Counted from the stretch's first letter, positions 43,197 to 52,224 are shown. The stretch: DNA of 64,000 nt from Chloroflexia bacterium SDU3-3 (GCA_009268125.1 WBOU01000003.1:62001-126000); one strand, 5' to 3'. Notes: generated from the sequence alone by a model not told the origin. Numbers and translations: made by a program.

Positions 43197-45283
43197 TGGC
43201 CGACCGTGAAGGTTGCAAGCTGGATAGCGTTTGGCCCATCCACCGCCTCGGGCAGCGCGCCCGCATCCACCGCCAGCCGCCCGCTCTCGCGGTAGAGGCC
43301 CATCACCACGCGGTACTCGCCCGCAGGCAGGTCGGCGGGCAGGCCGATCGGCAGCGTGATGCCAAACTGCTGGCCGCGCTGCCACGTGGGGAACATGCCC
43401 TCGTCCACCGCCGCGTCGATCTGGCCCACCCGCTCGCCCCGCTCGTTCAGCACGTGCAGAAACAACATCACGCCACCCGGCTGGTCGCGGCGCACATCCC
43501 ACGACGGCCAGACCGACAGCGTCGCGCCGTCGCGCTTGAGCGTGTAGCCGCGCAGGGCCAGCGCGCCGCCGTCGAATGTGGCGGCCAGCGGCGTCTCATA
43601 GGGGCGCGGCAGCTGGTGGATGGTGGCGTAGGGGATGCCGAACATCTCCAGCGTATACAGCGGCGGCGTCTGGCGCACGTACGCCTCTGGCTCGGGCGTC
43701 TCCTCGCGCATGGCGGCCCGCTCGTAGAGCACCGCGTAGTTTGGCATAGGGTCGGGCTGGTGGATGGTGGTGGTGCGGATGTCGTACAGCGGGAAGCCGC
43801 GCGGCAGGAAGGGCGCGAGCGTGGGCGGGATCCACGAGAGCACCGCGCCGCGCTCGAAGTCGGGGCGCTGCTGCAGCCACGCGCCGATATGCTCCATACC
43901 CTCGCCCCAGCCGATCAGCAGCACGTGCTGGGCCACCGCGCCGCCGCCCAGCGCGGGGTTGTAGTAGGACATATAGTAGGGCTGGTGCGAGAGATCGCCC
44001 AGCGCCACGCTGAGCACGGCCAGCGCGCCCGCCGCCCAGGCCGCCGCCCGCCCGCGCAGCGCCGCCACGCGCGGGCCGAGCAGCCCGGCCAGCCAGCGCC
44101 AGATCGCCACCAGCCCGTAGGCCGCCAGCACCTCTAGCGCGGGCCACGCGGGCAGCGAGTAGCGGTCGAACTTCTTGGCCGCGATGCTCAGCGCCAGGCC
44201 GAACAGCAGGATGGCGCCGCACAGCGCCCCCAGCACCCAGCGGTCGCGCAGCCACCACGCGGGCGCGGGCGCGCGCCGCCGCCAGGCCAGCAGCCGCCAT
44301 ACCAGCACGCCCGCGAAGCCCAGCAGCCCCAGCAGCGTGATCGGGTCGCTGCGCCACAGCACCACGGCGATATAGAACAGCCCGCCGGGGTCGGGCACCG
44401 GCACGCCCAGGAAGAAGTTGCCCGAGGCGTGCGGCTGGCCGCCGTTGTTGATCGCCTCGTCGATCACGCCCATGAAGCTGGCCCACGGCGCGACCCACAT
44501 GGCCGGCCAGCAGGCCCAGAAGGTCAGCGCCGCCGCCGCCAGCCAGGCCAGATACATGGCGGCCACATCGCGCACCCAGGCCAGCCAGCCGCGCCGCTCG
44601 GCCAGCACGAAGGCGGCCATGGCCAGGCCAGCCCAGGGCAGCAGCACCAGCCCCGACGACTTGCTGAGCACCGCCAGCCCGGCGCAGCAGCCCGATCCGA
44701 TCAGCGCCAGCCAGCGCCCCCGGCCCGTGCGCGCGGCCCCCGGCAACAGCGCCACCAGCAGCAGCAGTATGCTCAGGCTGGCAAACGAGGTGGTCAGCCC
44801 ATCCACGTGCAGCAGGCGGTCGAAGCCCACGATGAACGGGGCCAGCGCCCACAGGAAGGCGGCCAGCAGCGCCACCGGCTCGGCCAGCAGCCTGCGCAGC
44901 AGCAGGTAGCCCGGCACCACCACCAGCCCGTTGAGCACCGCCAGCGGCAGCCGCAGCATGGCCAGGTAGGCCGTGGTGGCACCGGCGGCGCGGTCGTCGG
45001 GCACACCCCAGGCGGCGGCCAGCGCGCGGCCCAGGCTACCCAGCCACGTGGTCGTCACACCGGGGTGGCCGGTCAGGTAGGTCGCGCTCCACTTTTGGTC
45101 GGCCAGCGCCTCGCTGAACAGGCGCACCCGCTGGATCCAGTGGTAGCCCTCGTCGATCGTAAAGTAGTCGGCCAGGCCCCAGCAGCGCGGCAGCAGGGCC
45201 GCGACCAGCAGCAGGGCGCACCACAGCCAGACCTGGGATGGGCGAAACGTGGCCCCGCGAGAAGAGGTCAAAGGTTGATTCAT
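43193..45283 (-). CDS. GT39-family (PMT/ArnT-like) glycosyltransferase
   Basis: A 696-residue polytopic enzyme. After helix 1, the first extracytoplasmic loop has DYFTIDEGYHWIQR, with the catalytic acidic DE typical of GT39 polyprenyl-phosphate-sugar transferases, and YLTGHPGVTTTWLG. About eleven helices lead to a C-terminal beta domain (about 500-696) starting near YNPALGGG and resembling a carbohydrate-binding sandwich. First gene of the 45283-40193 operon. No clear ribosome site precedes the ATG. A long repeat-rich region separates it from the divergent GT2 gene. Confidence 0.8.
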   Translation of the reverse strand: MNQPLTSSRGATFRPSQVWLWCALLLVAALLPRCWGLADYFTIDEGYHWIQRVRLFSEALADQKWSATYLTGHPGVTTTWLGSLGRALAAAWGVPDDRAAGATTAYLAMLRLPLAVLNGLVVVPGYLLLRRLLAEPVALLAAFLWALAPFIVGFDRLLHVDGLTTSFASLSILLLLVALLPGAARTGRGRWLALIGSGCCAGLAVLSKSSGLVLLPWAGLAMAAFVLAERRGWLAWVRDVAAMYLAWLAAAALTFWACWPAMWVAPWASFMGVIDEAINNGGQPHASGNFFLGVPVPDPGGLFYIAVVLWRSDPITLLGLLGFAGVLVWRLLAWRRRAPAPAWWLRDRWVLGALCGAILLFGLALSIAAKKFDRYSLPAWPALEVLAAYGLVAIWRWLAGLLGPRVAALRGRAAAWAAGALAVLSVALGDLSHQPYYMSYYNPALGGGAVAQHVLLIGWGEGMEHIGAWLQQRPDFERGAVLSWIPPTLAPFLPRGFPLYDIRTTTIHQPDPMPNYAVLYERAAMREETPEPEAYVRQTPPLYTLEMFGIPYATIHQLPRPYETPLAATFDGGALALRGYTLKRDGATLSVWPSWDVRRDQPGGVMLFLHVLNERGERVGQIDAAVDEGMFPTWQRGQQFGITLPIGLPADLPAGEYRVVMGLYRESGRLAVDAGALPEAVDGPNAIQLATFTVGQ

Positions 45284-45434
45284 GGAATGGTACTTTATCA
45301 GCTGCTCTGCGGCAGCCTGTGTGCGGCTTCAGGAGATCTCGGCGTTCGGGGAAAGATAATACCATACTCCAGCAGGGCCTATGCGCTCTCGCCCCAGCGG
45401 TCAAGGTCTATGCGTTCCCGATGGCCGAACCGTT

Positions 45435-45470
45435 CTTACCACCAAGACTCCAAGACACCAAAGAAGAAAA
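45435..45470 (+). repeat. ACCACCAAG element, left arm of an inverted pair
   Basis: TTACCACCAAGACTCCAAGA followed by CACCAAAGAAG. It matches the complement of 45704-45735 at about 27 of 30 positions. A GGTCTATGCG motif lies 20 bp outside it (45405-45414). Confidence 0.75.
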
Positions 45471-45520
45471 AGAGGCAGCGGCTCAGGGCAATTTCGATAG
45501 CATGCGATACTCTACGAATC

Positions 45521-45600
45521 CCAGGCCGGATGCGCTAATCTCAGGTCAGATGTGTTCATCTCAGGCCGGATGTTTCCATCCCAGGCCGGATGCCTGATGT
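45521..45600 (+). repeat. 20-bp tandem repeat, 4 units
   Basis: Units begin at 45521, 45541, 45561 and 45581, consensus YCAGGCCGGATGNNNNNATC: for example CCAGGCCGGATGCGCTAATC and TCAGGCCGGATGTTTCCATC. The array lies inside the inverted pair of ACCACCAAG elements. Confidence 0.85.
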
Positions 45601-45682
45601 TCAAGGTGATTCATACGTGCCTCGCAAATCATGGCGGTAAAAAGGCATCCTGACACCACATCCCACACCCTCGCTTTCTCCC

Positions 45683-45744
45683 CTTCGCGCCTTCGTGGTA
45701 TTCGTTTCTTGTATTCCTTGGAGTCTTGGAGTCTTGGTGGTAAA
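45683..45744 (-). repeat. ACCACCAAG/ACCACGAAG element, right arm
   Basis: CTTCGCGCCTTCGTGGTA followed about 20 bp later by CCTTGGAGTCTTGGAGTC and TTGGTGGTAA. It combines the 'CGAAG' and 'CCAAG' versions of the element, the latter inverted relative to 45435-45470. Confidence 0.75.
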
Positions 45745-45943
45745 CATGGTCTGCCGAATGCGAGCGCATATCGCTTTGCCGCCCTAGGACGGCCTAGCAC
45801 GACCGCCAGCCAGACTGTGTTAGAATACGCGGCAGTACCGTATCGAGATAACCGCAAGAGTGCGCCCCTGCAGCCCAGCAGCTGCGTGCCATGGCCGCCA
45901 GGAGGCGACAACCGCGCTACCGCCTGCGATAGCGCCCACACAC

Positions 45944-46945
45944 ATGATTGCAGAACTGAACCATTCCGAGCAAGCGCTGATCGCCGCCACCCCCAGGCCC
46001 GCCATCTCGGTGGTGGTGCCGATCTACAACGAGGAGGAGTCCATCCCCTCGCTCTACACGCGGCTCACCGAGGCCCTCACCGAGCTTGGCAGGCCCTACG
46101 AGATCGTGGCCGTGGATGACGGCAGCCGCGACCGCAGCTACCAGCTGCTGGCCGAGCTGGCCGCCAAAGACGAGCGGCTCAAGGTCATCCGCTTCCGCCG
46201 CAACTTCGGCCAGACGCCCGCCTTCTCCGCCGGGTTCGACCACGCCAGCGGCGAGGTGGTGATCACCATCGATGCCGACCTGCAGAACGACCCCAAGGAC
46301 ATCGGGCTGCTGATGGAGAAGGTGGATGAGGGCTACGACGTGGTGAGCGGCTGGCGTGCCAACCGCCAGGATGCCTTCATCAACCGCACGCTGCCCTCGC
46401 GCATCGCCAACTGGCTGATCTCGCGCGTCACCGGCGTGCATCTGCACGACTTCGGCTGCTCGCTCAAGGCCTACCGCGCCGAGATCGTGCGCGACATCCA
46501 TCTCTACGGCGAGCTGCACCGCTTCATCCCGGCCATCGCCAGCTGGCAGGGCGTCTCCGTCACCGAGATCCCGGTCAACCACTCGGCCCGCCAGTTCGGC
46601 AAGTCGAAGTACGGCATCGACCGCACGATCCGCGTCATCCTTGACCTAATCACCGTGCGTTTCCTGCTGCAGTTCGGCACTCGGCCCATGCAGATCTTCG
46701 GCCTGTTCGGCATCACATCCGGCGTGGTCGGCTTCGTGATCGCCGCCTACCTGACTCTGGTCAAGATCTTCACCCAGCAGTCGATCGGCGACCGACCGCT
46801 GCTGCTGCTGGCCGTGCTGCTGATTGTGATCGGCGTGCAGTTCATCAGCCTGGGCCTGATCGGCGAGCTGGTGATCCGCAGCTACTACGAGGCGCAGAAC
46901 AAGCCGATCTACGTGGTGCGCGAGAAGCTCAACACCGCTGGCTAG
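45944..46945 (+). CDS. GT2 glycosyltransferase, polyprenyl-phosphate type (DPM1/GtrB-like)
   Basis: A 333-residue enzyme predicted to charge a polyprenyl phosphate with a sugar from a nucleotide donor. The GT-A domain has ISVVVPIYNEEESIPSLYTRL, VAVDDGSRDRS, the DxD-type ITIDADLQNDP and DFGCSLKAYRAEI. Two C-terminal helices (about 235-310) anchor it, as in GtrB/DPM1-like proteins. It could supply polyprenyl-linked sugars to the neighbouring GT-C enzymes. The ATG at 45944 lacks a nearby Shine-Dalgarno. Confidence 0.88.
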   Translation: MIAELNHSEQALIAATPRPAISVVVPIYNEEESIPSLYTRLTEALTELGRPYEIVAVDDGSRDRSYQLLAELAAKDERLKVIRFRRNFGQTPAFSAGFDHASGEVVITIDADLQNDPKDIGLLMEKVDEGYDVVSGWRANRQDAFINRTLPSRIANWLISRVTGVHLHDFGCSLKAYRAEIVRDIHLYGELHRFIPAIASWQGVSVTEIPVNHSARQFGKSKYGIDRTIRVILDLITVRFLLQFGTRPMQIFGLFGITSGVVGFVIAAYLTLVKIFTQQSIGDRPLLLLAVLLIVIGVQFISLGLIGELVIRSYYEAQNKPIYVVREKLNTAG

Positions 46946-46960
46946 GGCCGCGCGGGGCGT

Positions 46961-46993
46961 AAAAAGCGGGGCGGTGGGTATGCCACCGCCCCG
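46961..46993. terminator. Terminator between converging GT2 and GT87-like genes
   Basis: Perfect 11-bp stem CGGGGCGGTGG (46967-46977) / CCACCGCCCCG (46983-46993), 5-nt loop. A5 on the left serves the minus-strand gene; it may also stop GT2 transcripts. Confidence 0.8.
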
Positions 46994-47014
46994 TTCGCAT
47001 GCTTCCGATCGCCG

Positions 47015-49207
47015 CTAGCGATCGGCGGCCAGCGTGTGCCGGGGCGGCGCGGCCAGCCCGGCGCGGCCAGCCCGCCACGCGCGCAGCAGCGCCAGGGCGC
47101 GCGGCGCGAGCACGCTGGCCAGCAGCGCGCCCAGCAGCAGCATGCCGTAGCCCTTGTACGACACCCCCGCCACCGTCAGCACGCCCATCACCTTGCCGGT
47201 GTAGTAGCTCCACTGGTTGCCATAGCTGATCAGCCCGAAGCTCAGCGCCAGCAGCGCGGCCTGGGGCAGCGGCAGGCGGCGCGGCAGGAAGTAGATCACC
47301 AGCGTGGCGAAGGGGATGACCAGCAGCGTCTCGTAGTGCATCCAGGCGGCGGGCACCACCAGCACCATCGCCAGCAGGAACTGGCCGTACTGCAGCGCAA
47401 ACTCGGGCGAGCGGCGCTCGGCGTGGGGCAGCGACAGCAGGCAGGCGACCAGCCCGATCAGGCCCGAGATCAGCGTGGCCGCCAGCGAGAACAGCGGCTG
47501 GTGGAAGATCAGCGACTTGTTGGGCGGCTCGACCAGCCGGGCCACCATGCCGCTGACGGTCTGATTTTCCACCCAGGATGTGGTGCCGCCGATCTTGGGG
47601 AAGACCTCGAACAGGTAGATCCGGTGCATCTCCCAGCCCATCACCGCCACGGCCAGGCCGTTGAACAGCAGCATGCCCAGCGCGAAGCCCAGCAGGCCCT
47701 TCCAGCTGCGCTTCACCACAAAGAAGGCCAGCAGCAGCACCGGGTAGATCTTGAACAGGGTGCCCAGCGCCACCAGCACCCCGGCCAGCAGGTCGCGCTC
47801 GCCGCGCAGCGCCCACAGCGCCATCGTGAGCGTCAGCAGCAGCACCAAGTCGATCTGGCCAAAGGCCACGGTGTCGGCCAGCGGGCGGAAGTTGAACAGC
47901 ACCAGCATGGCCCCACCCAGCACGCTAGCCACGCGGATGCCCCAGATGCGATACCACACCACCATGGTGGCGGCCAGGATCACGATGTTGAGGATGCGGT
48001 GGCCCAGCAGCACCAGCGTGCCATCCTGGAACACGAAGGGCACGAACAGCATGCCGTAGAACGGCGGCACCTTGAACACGCTGCCGAAGTGGTTGGTCAC
48101 CACATCCTGCAGGTTGTAGAGCGAGCCGCCCCTGGCCCAGTCGCGCGCGCCCTTGAACAAGATCCAGAAGTCGGGGCCGCTGCGGGTCAGCGAGAACTGC
48201 AGCATGGTGCCCAGGTGGCACAGCCCGGCCACCGCGAAGATCGGCAGCGCCCAGCGCCGCACCAGGGCTAGGCGCTGGCCAGCGGGCCGCGTGGCAAAGG
48301 CCCACACGCCCACCCCAGCGAAGGCCAGGGCCACCCCGGCCAGCACCACGGCGGTGGCGGGCGGCGGCGTCACGCCCTCGGCCCCGTCCCAGGTCTCAAA
48401 CCACTGGAACAGCGGCCCCATCCACGGCGCAACCGCCAGGTACAGCGGCAGGTCGCGCCCGGCGACCGACCAGCCGCGCCCGGCGCGCTCGGGCGGGGCC
48501 AGGGCGCGGGCCAGGCTCACCCCCAGCACCCCAATGCCCAGCAGCGCCGCCACGCGGGGCAGGAAGGGCAGCACCTCGTTGGGCCTTTGCCACGCGGCGG
48601 CGGCCAGCGCCAGCAGCGCCGCCGCCGCCACGCCGCCCGCCAGCCCGTGGCCCAGGCCAGCGCGGCGCGGCAGCGCGTAGGCCAGCGCGGCCAGCAGCGC
48701 GATCAGGCCCAGCGCCCATGGGCTGGGCAGGCCGCCGCCCAGCGGCGCGGCGCTGGCCCAGTCCACCACCACCCCCAGCGGGCGTGGGTCGCTGGGCGAG
48801 ATCAGCGGGGTGGCGCTGATCTGCACCTGCTGCGCCCAGCCCGGCGCGGCGCTAGCGGGCAGCAGCAGCATATAGCGGCGCGCCTCGCTCGGGCCGATCG
48901 GCAGGCTGCCCAGATCGCGGCCATCCACCGCCACGCGCACATCGGGCAGCGCCGCGCCCTGGGGGCGGGCGTTGATCAGCCGTAGCGTCAGCACCTGCTG
49001 GGCCACCCGCGCCGAGCGCGGCAGCAACAACAGCGAGCGGTCGCTCGTCCAACGAGCGAGGCTCGTAGCGAAGGTCTCGGGGTCGTGGAAATCGGCGGTG
49101 AAGCGCAGGTCGCGCTCGCCCACATCCACCGCGATCGGCGCGGTGAACCAGGCGGCCAGCAGCAGCAGCGCGGCCACCGCCACGGCAAGGGTAGAAAGTG
49201 TTCTCAT
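47015..49207 (-). CDS. GT87-like (DUF2029) polytopic mannosyltransferase
   Basis: A 730-residue membrane protein. A signal-anchor-like first helix leads to a beta-rich extracytoplasmic domain (about 25-165), then twelve or so helices. The GT87-like half has FWILFKGARDWARGGSLYNLQD, the VFKVPPFYGMLFVPF loop, FNFRPLADTVAFGQIDLVLLL and GTLFKIYPVLLLAFFVVKRSW, matching the mannosyltransferase family that uses polyprenyl-phosphate mannose. Start is uncertain: 49207 is used, but 49228 and 49237 are in frame with no better ribosome site. Confidence 0.78.
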   Translation of the reverse strand: MRTLSTLAVAVAALLLLAAWFTAPIAVDVGERDLRFTADFHDPETFATSLARWTSDRSLLLLPRSARVAQQVLTLRLINARPQGAALPDVRVAVDGRDLGSLPIGPSEARRYMLLLPASAAPGWAQQVQISATPLISPSDPRPLGVVVDWASAAPLGGGLPSPWALGLIALLAALAYALPRRAGLGHGLAGGVAAAALLALAAAAWQRPNEVLPFLPRVAALLGIGVLGVSLARALAPPERAGRGWSVAGRDLPLYLAVAPWMGPLFQWFETWDGAEGVTPPPATAVVLAGVALAFAGVGVWAFATRPAGQRLALVRRWALPIFAVAGLCHLGTMLQFSLTRSGPDFWILFKGARDWARGGSLYNLQDVVTNHFGSVFKVPPFYGMLFVPFVFQDGTLVLLGHRILNIVILAATMVVWYRIWGIRVASVLGGAMLVLFNFRPLADTVAFGQIDLVLLLTLTMALWALRGERDLLAGVLVALGTLFKIYPVLLLAFFVVKRSWKGLLGFALGMLLFNGLAVAVMGWEMHRIYLFEVFPKIGGTTSWVENQTVSGMVARLVEPPNKSLIFHQPLFSLAATLISGLIGLVACLLSLPHAERRSPEFALQYGQFLLAMVLVVPAAWMHYETLLVIPFATLVIYFLPRRLPLPQAALLALSFGLISYGNQWSYYTGKVMGVLTVAGVSYKGYGMLLLGALLASVLAPRALALLRAWRAGRAGLAAPPRHTLAADR

Positions 49208-49296
49208 ATACGGTAGGGAGTTTATCGGCATAAGCATATACGTACCATAGATAGTACAATCAAAAGGATGAGAGAAACAACATCCAAGGAGATGAT

Positions 49297-49365
49297 ATGC
49301 GATCCACCAATGTGATGATCAAAGCTCCCCCGCACGGGGCTTCTCATCGCATCGGGCGCATATAG
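49297..49365 (+). CDS. Possible 22-residue leader peptide upstream of the histidine kinase
   Basis: ATG at 49297 stands 5 nt after a strong AAGGAG and opens a 22-codon frame (begins MRSTNVMIKAPPHGASHR) ending in TAG at 49363-49365, 23 nt before the kinase start. The kinase itself has only a weak ribosome site. The frame contains an AAGC-CCCG / CGGGGCTT hairpin. It may be a translational leader, or a chance frame. Confidence 0.35.
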   Translation: MRSTNVMIKAPPHGASHRIGRI

Positions 49366-49388
49366 CATGCAGGCTACCGACGCATGCC

Positions 49389-51236
49389 ATGAAAGAAGCC
49401 ATGATGCACCTCGCCAACATTGATGAAGAGCGCGACCGCCGCAGCGCCCTGCTCCTACGCACCCTGCCGCTCTCGCTCATACCCACCATCCTCTGCATTG
49501 CCATCGCGCTGTTTATCCGCATGCGGCTCACGCCGATCGACAGCGACGCCATCGCCAACCCCGCGCGGCTTGAGATCAACCTGCTGAGCGTGCTGGCCGT
49601 CGTGATCATCCTGGCCTGCTCGCAGGTGATGCTGGTGCGCCTAGGCAGGCCCACGGTCTCGGCCACCATCTTCATCGGCGCGTGGACTCTGGTGACGACC
49701 ATCCTGACCATCGAGAACGGTATCTCGTCGTTCTGGCCCGCCATGATGCTGCTGCCGATCTGCGCCGCCGGTATTTTGCTGGATGGCCTAGCCAGCACCT
49801 TCCTGGCGCTGCTGGCATCCTTCCTGGTGGTCTGCTTCGCCGGCATGGAGCTGCACGGCGCGCCGCTGCACAGCATGATCTACCCGCCCATGCCCGACCG
49901 CATGCGCCCGATCTTCGCCGCCAGCTTCTGGGTGGCGATCTTCTGGGTGATCGCCGGGCTGACCGGCATGCTGGCCAGGGGCTTCCGCCACGCCCTGGCC
50001 CAGAGCCGCGAGAAGGCCGAGGAGCTGCGCCGCCTGAGCAGCGAGCTAGAGGAGCGCGTGGCCGCCCAGACCGCCGAGCTGGCCCGCCGCGCCGAGCGCG
50101 CCGAGGTGCTCTACGAGGTCAGCCGCGCGCTGGCCACCACCCTCGATCTGGCCAAGACGCTCGACCTGATTGCGCGGCGGGCCGCCAAGCTGCTGCGCTT
50201 CGATATGGCGCTCATCCTGATGGTGGATGAGGAGGAGCTGCAGCTCTCGATCATCGGCTCGTACAACGCGCCCACCCAGCTGGGCACGATCATCGATATC
50301 AAGCGCAGCGACATGATCGCGGTCTGCCACAGCCAGCCCTTCGTCATCCCGATCAAGGAGACCGCCGCGCTCATCCTGCCCATGCACTCCCCCGACGGCA
50401 GCCAGGGCTACCTGGCGCTGATCGCCGCCGACGGCAGCGCCGAGCGCAGCCCCGACGACCTAGCCCTGGCCGAGGGGCTGGCCGACCAGGCCGTGATCGC
50501 CATCACCAACGCCCAGCTGATCACCCAGCTGCGCGAGAACGCCACGCTGGAGGAGCGCACCCGGCTGGCCCGCGAGATCCACGACACCATCGCCCAGGAG
50601 CTGACCGGCATCGTGGTGCAGCTGAGCGCGGCCAAGGGCATCTACGAGAGCGAGCCAGCCAAGGCCGGGCCGCACCTTGAGCTGGCCCGCAAGATGGCCC
50701 GCGAGGCCCTGGCCGAGGCCCGCCGCTCGGTGTGGAACCTGCGCACACCCACGCTTGAGCGCGCCACGCTGGCCGAGGCCCTGGCCGCCCTGGCCAGCCA
50801 GTCCAGCGGCGAGGCCACACGCATCACCTTCGAGCAGCGCGGCCAGCCGTGGAGCATCCCCTACAGCGCCGAGTCGGCGCTGCTGCGCGTGGCCCAGGAG
50901 TCCCTGGCCAACGTGGCCAAGCACGCCCAGGCCAGCGCCGCCCAGATCACGCTCGACTACCGCGACGATGGCCTCTCGCTCTGCATCAGCGACGACGGCG
51001 TGGGCATCGACACCCTACGGCACCGCGCGCGGCCCGTGCCCAGCATCAGCGGCGGGTTTGGCATCATCGGCATGCGCGAGCGGCTGGAGGCGCTGGGCGG
51101 CAGGCTGGATGTGACCAGCCAGCAGGGCACCCAGGTGCGCGCGTGGCTGCCCCGCCAGGCCCGCCCCAGCCTGATCGAGCCGATGCTGCAGCCCGCCGCG
51201 CCAGCGCTGCAGTTGGCCTTCTCAGATCATGTATGA
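49389..51236 (+). CDS. Membrane GAF sensor histidine kinase, NarL/DegS type
   Basis: A 615-residue kinase. About five to six helices fill residues 20-200 (e.g. TLPLSLIPTILCIAIALFI). A short coiled coil (EKAEELRRLSSELEERVAAQTAELARRAE) leads to a GAF domain (about 250-380). HisKA_3 has His398 in REIHDTIAQELTG, and HATPase_c has ESLANVAKHAQA, DDGVGID and GGFGIIGMRERLEALGG. The response regulator gene follows 60 bp later, forming a classical pair. ATG 49401 or 49404 are alternative starts since AAAGAAG lies before them. Confidence 0.9.
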   Translation: MKEAMMHLANIDEERDRRSALLLRTLPLSLIPTILCIAIALFIRMRLTPIDSDAIANPARLEINLLSVLAVVIILACSQVMLVRLGRPTVSATIFIGAWTLVTTILTIENGISSFWPAMMLLPICAAGILLDGLASTFLALLASFLVVCFAGMELHGAPLHSMIYPPMPDRMRPIFAASFWVAIFWVIAGLTGMLARGFRHALAQSREKAEELRRLSSELEERVAAQTAELARRAERAEVLYEVSRALATTLDLAKTLDLIARRAAKLLRFDMALILMVDEEELQLSIIGSYNAPTQLGTIIDIKRSDMIAVCHSQPFVIPIKETAALILPMHSPDGSQGYLALIAADGSAERSPDDLALAEGLADQAVIAITNAQLITQLRENATLEERTRLAREIHDTIAQELTGIVVQLSAAKGIYESEPAKAGPHLELARKMAREALAEARRSVWNLRTPTLERATLAEALAALASQSSGEATRITFEQRGQPWSIPYSAESALLRVAQESLANVAKHAQASAAQITLDYRDDGLSLCISDDGVGIDTLRHRARPVPSISGGFGIIGMRERLEALGGRLDVTSQQGTQVRAWLPRQARPSLIEPMLQPAAPALQLAFSDHV

Positions 51237-51296
51237 TTTTCCTTCGCACCATACCGCAGGCGCAGCCGCGCCCTATCAGAAATAGCAGGTGACTGT

Positions 51297-51932
51297 GTGA
51301 TTCGCGTTGTAGTTGTCGATGACCACCCGATCGTCCGCCATGGCCTCGTCTCGCTGCTTGAGCAAAAGCCCGATATCGATCTGGTCGGCGAGGCCGCCGA
51401 TGGGGCCGAGGCGGTGCAGGTCATCCTGGCCGCCCAGCCCGACGTGGTGCTGCTCGACCTGCGCATGCCGATCATGAGCGGGGTGGATGTGATGCGCCAC
51501 GCCCGCGAGCACGGCAGCACCGCCCGCTTCCTCGTGCTCACCACCTACGACTCCGACGAGTACATCGGCCCCGCGATCAGCGCGGGCGCGCAGGGCTACC
51601 TGCTGAAGGACTCGGAGCCGGACGAGCTGCTGCAGGCCATCCGCTCGCTGGTGCGCGGCGGGGCCGCCCTTGAGTCGAGCATCGCCGCGCGGCTGCTGGA
51701 GCGCGTGACCCAGCCGCACGAGGAGGAGAGCCTCTCGGCGCGCGAGCTGGATGTGCTGCGGCTGCTGGTGTCGGGGGCAAGCAACAAGGCGATCGCGGTG
51801 CGCCTGATGCTCTCGGAGAACACAGTGCGCTCGCACGTGAGCCACATCCTGCAAAAGCTCAACGCCCAGAGCCGGGGCGAGGCGGTGGCGATCGCGCTGC
51901 GGCGCGGGCTGGTGCCGGTGGACCAGGCCTAG
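51297..51932 (+). CDS. NarL/FixJ-family response regulator
   Basis: A 211-residue two-component regulator starting at GTG 51297. The receiver domain has acidic D8-D9, phospho-acceptor D54 in VVLLDLRMP, the T/S residue in LVLTTYD, and Lys in YLLKDSEPDELL. The LuxR-type HTH (about 145-200) reads LSARELDVLRLLVSGASNKAIAVRL then SENTVRSHVSHILQKL. It is partner of the upstream kinase. Targets not visible; the nearest genes are rpmG and tRNA on the other strand. Confidence 0.93.
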   Translation: MIRVVVVDDHPIVRHGLVSLLEQKPDIDLVGEAADGAEAVQVILAAQPDVVLLDLRMPIMSGVDVMRHAREHGSTARFLVLTTYDSDEYIGPAISAGAQGYLLKDSEPDELLQAIRSLVRGGAALESSIAARLLERVTQPHEEESLSARELDVLRLLVSGASNKAIAVRLMLSENTVRSHVSHILQKLNAQSRGEAVAIALRRGLVPVDQA

Positions 51933-51945
51933 CGGCGCGGGGCGC

Positions 51946-51981
51946 AAAAAAGCACTTGGTCGCCAGAGCGAGACCAAGTGC
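51946..51981 (-). terminator. Distal terminator for the rpmG-tRNA transcript
   Basis: Perfect 10-bp stem GCACTTGGTC (51952-51961) / GACCAAGTGC (51972-51981), A6 on its left. Orientation fits transcripts from the right, and it also lies 20 nt past the response-regulator stop. Confidence 0.7.
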
Positions 51982-52044
51982 CGGGGCGGGGGCACGACGC
52001 TGCGCCAAGACGAGGGGCGCAGCCAGCAGGCTTTTCAGGTGCGC

Positions 52045-52076
52045 AAAAAAGGGAGGCAGATTGCTCTACCTCCCCC
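52045..52076 (-). terminator. Proximal terminator for the tRNA-Val transcript
   Basis: Stem GGGAGG-c-AGA / TCT-a-CCTCCC (one mismatch) at 52051-52076, with A6 on the left making a U-tract just past the first tRNA's 3' end. Confidence 0.7.
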
Positions 52077-52084
52077 TATGTGCG

Positions 52085-52161
52085 TGGTGGGCGATACTGG
52101 ACTCGAACCAGTGACCTCATCCGTGTGAAGGATGCGCTCTAGCCAACTGAGCTAATCGCCC
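52085..52161 (-). tRNA. tRNA-Val (anticodon CAC), copy 1
   Basis: Full cloverleaf on the minus strand: acceptor GGGCGAT / ATCGCCC, D-arm with AGCTCAGTTGGC, anticodon stem CATCC / GGATG around TTCACAC (anticodon CAC, reads GUG), T-arm GGTTCGAGTCC. The 3' CCA is encoded (52085-52087). Identical to copy 2, 140 bp upstream in transcription order. Confidence 0.95.
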
Positions 52162-52191
52162 GCGTATGTGGATGTTGTTGAGGCAAGCGGC

Positions 52192-52219
52192 GGGGGAGAG
52201 TAGGGAACTACTCTCCCCC
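52192..52219 (-). other. Hairpin between the two tRNA-Val genes
   Basis: Perfect 11-bp stem GGGGGAGAGTA / TACTCTCCCCC with a 6-nt loop and no U-tract. A likely RNase processing signal in a dicistronic tRNA precursor rather than a terminator. Confidence 0.5.
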
Positions 52220-52224
52220 AGCTG

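Larger units (their letters stand above)
45284..45943. other. Repeat-rich divergent intergenic region
   Basis: About 660 bp between the divergent GT39 and GT2 genes. It holds an inverted pair of the ACCACCAAG element (45435-45470 and 45683-45744) bracketing four 20-bp tandem units (45521-45600). No gene is supported. Promoters for both neighbours should be here but no clear consensus was found. Confidence 0.65.

Noticed and set aside
40956-43295. 779-residue plus-strand frame opposite the GT-C gene
   Set aside because: Gln/Arg/His-rich shadow with no hydrophobic segments or motifs.
45860-45943. Upstream extension of the GT2 gene
   Set aside because: The added residues are low-complexity and the GT2 fold starts right after 45944; the AGGAGG at about 45900 is too distant to decide a start.
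51946-52076. Terminators of the plus-strand response regulator
   Set aside because: Both A-tracts lie left of the hairpins, so the U-tracts suit minus-strand transcripts (tRNA/rpmG) better.
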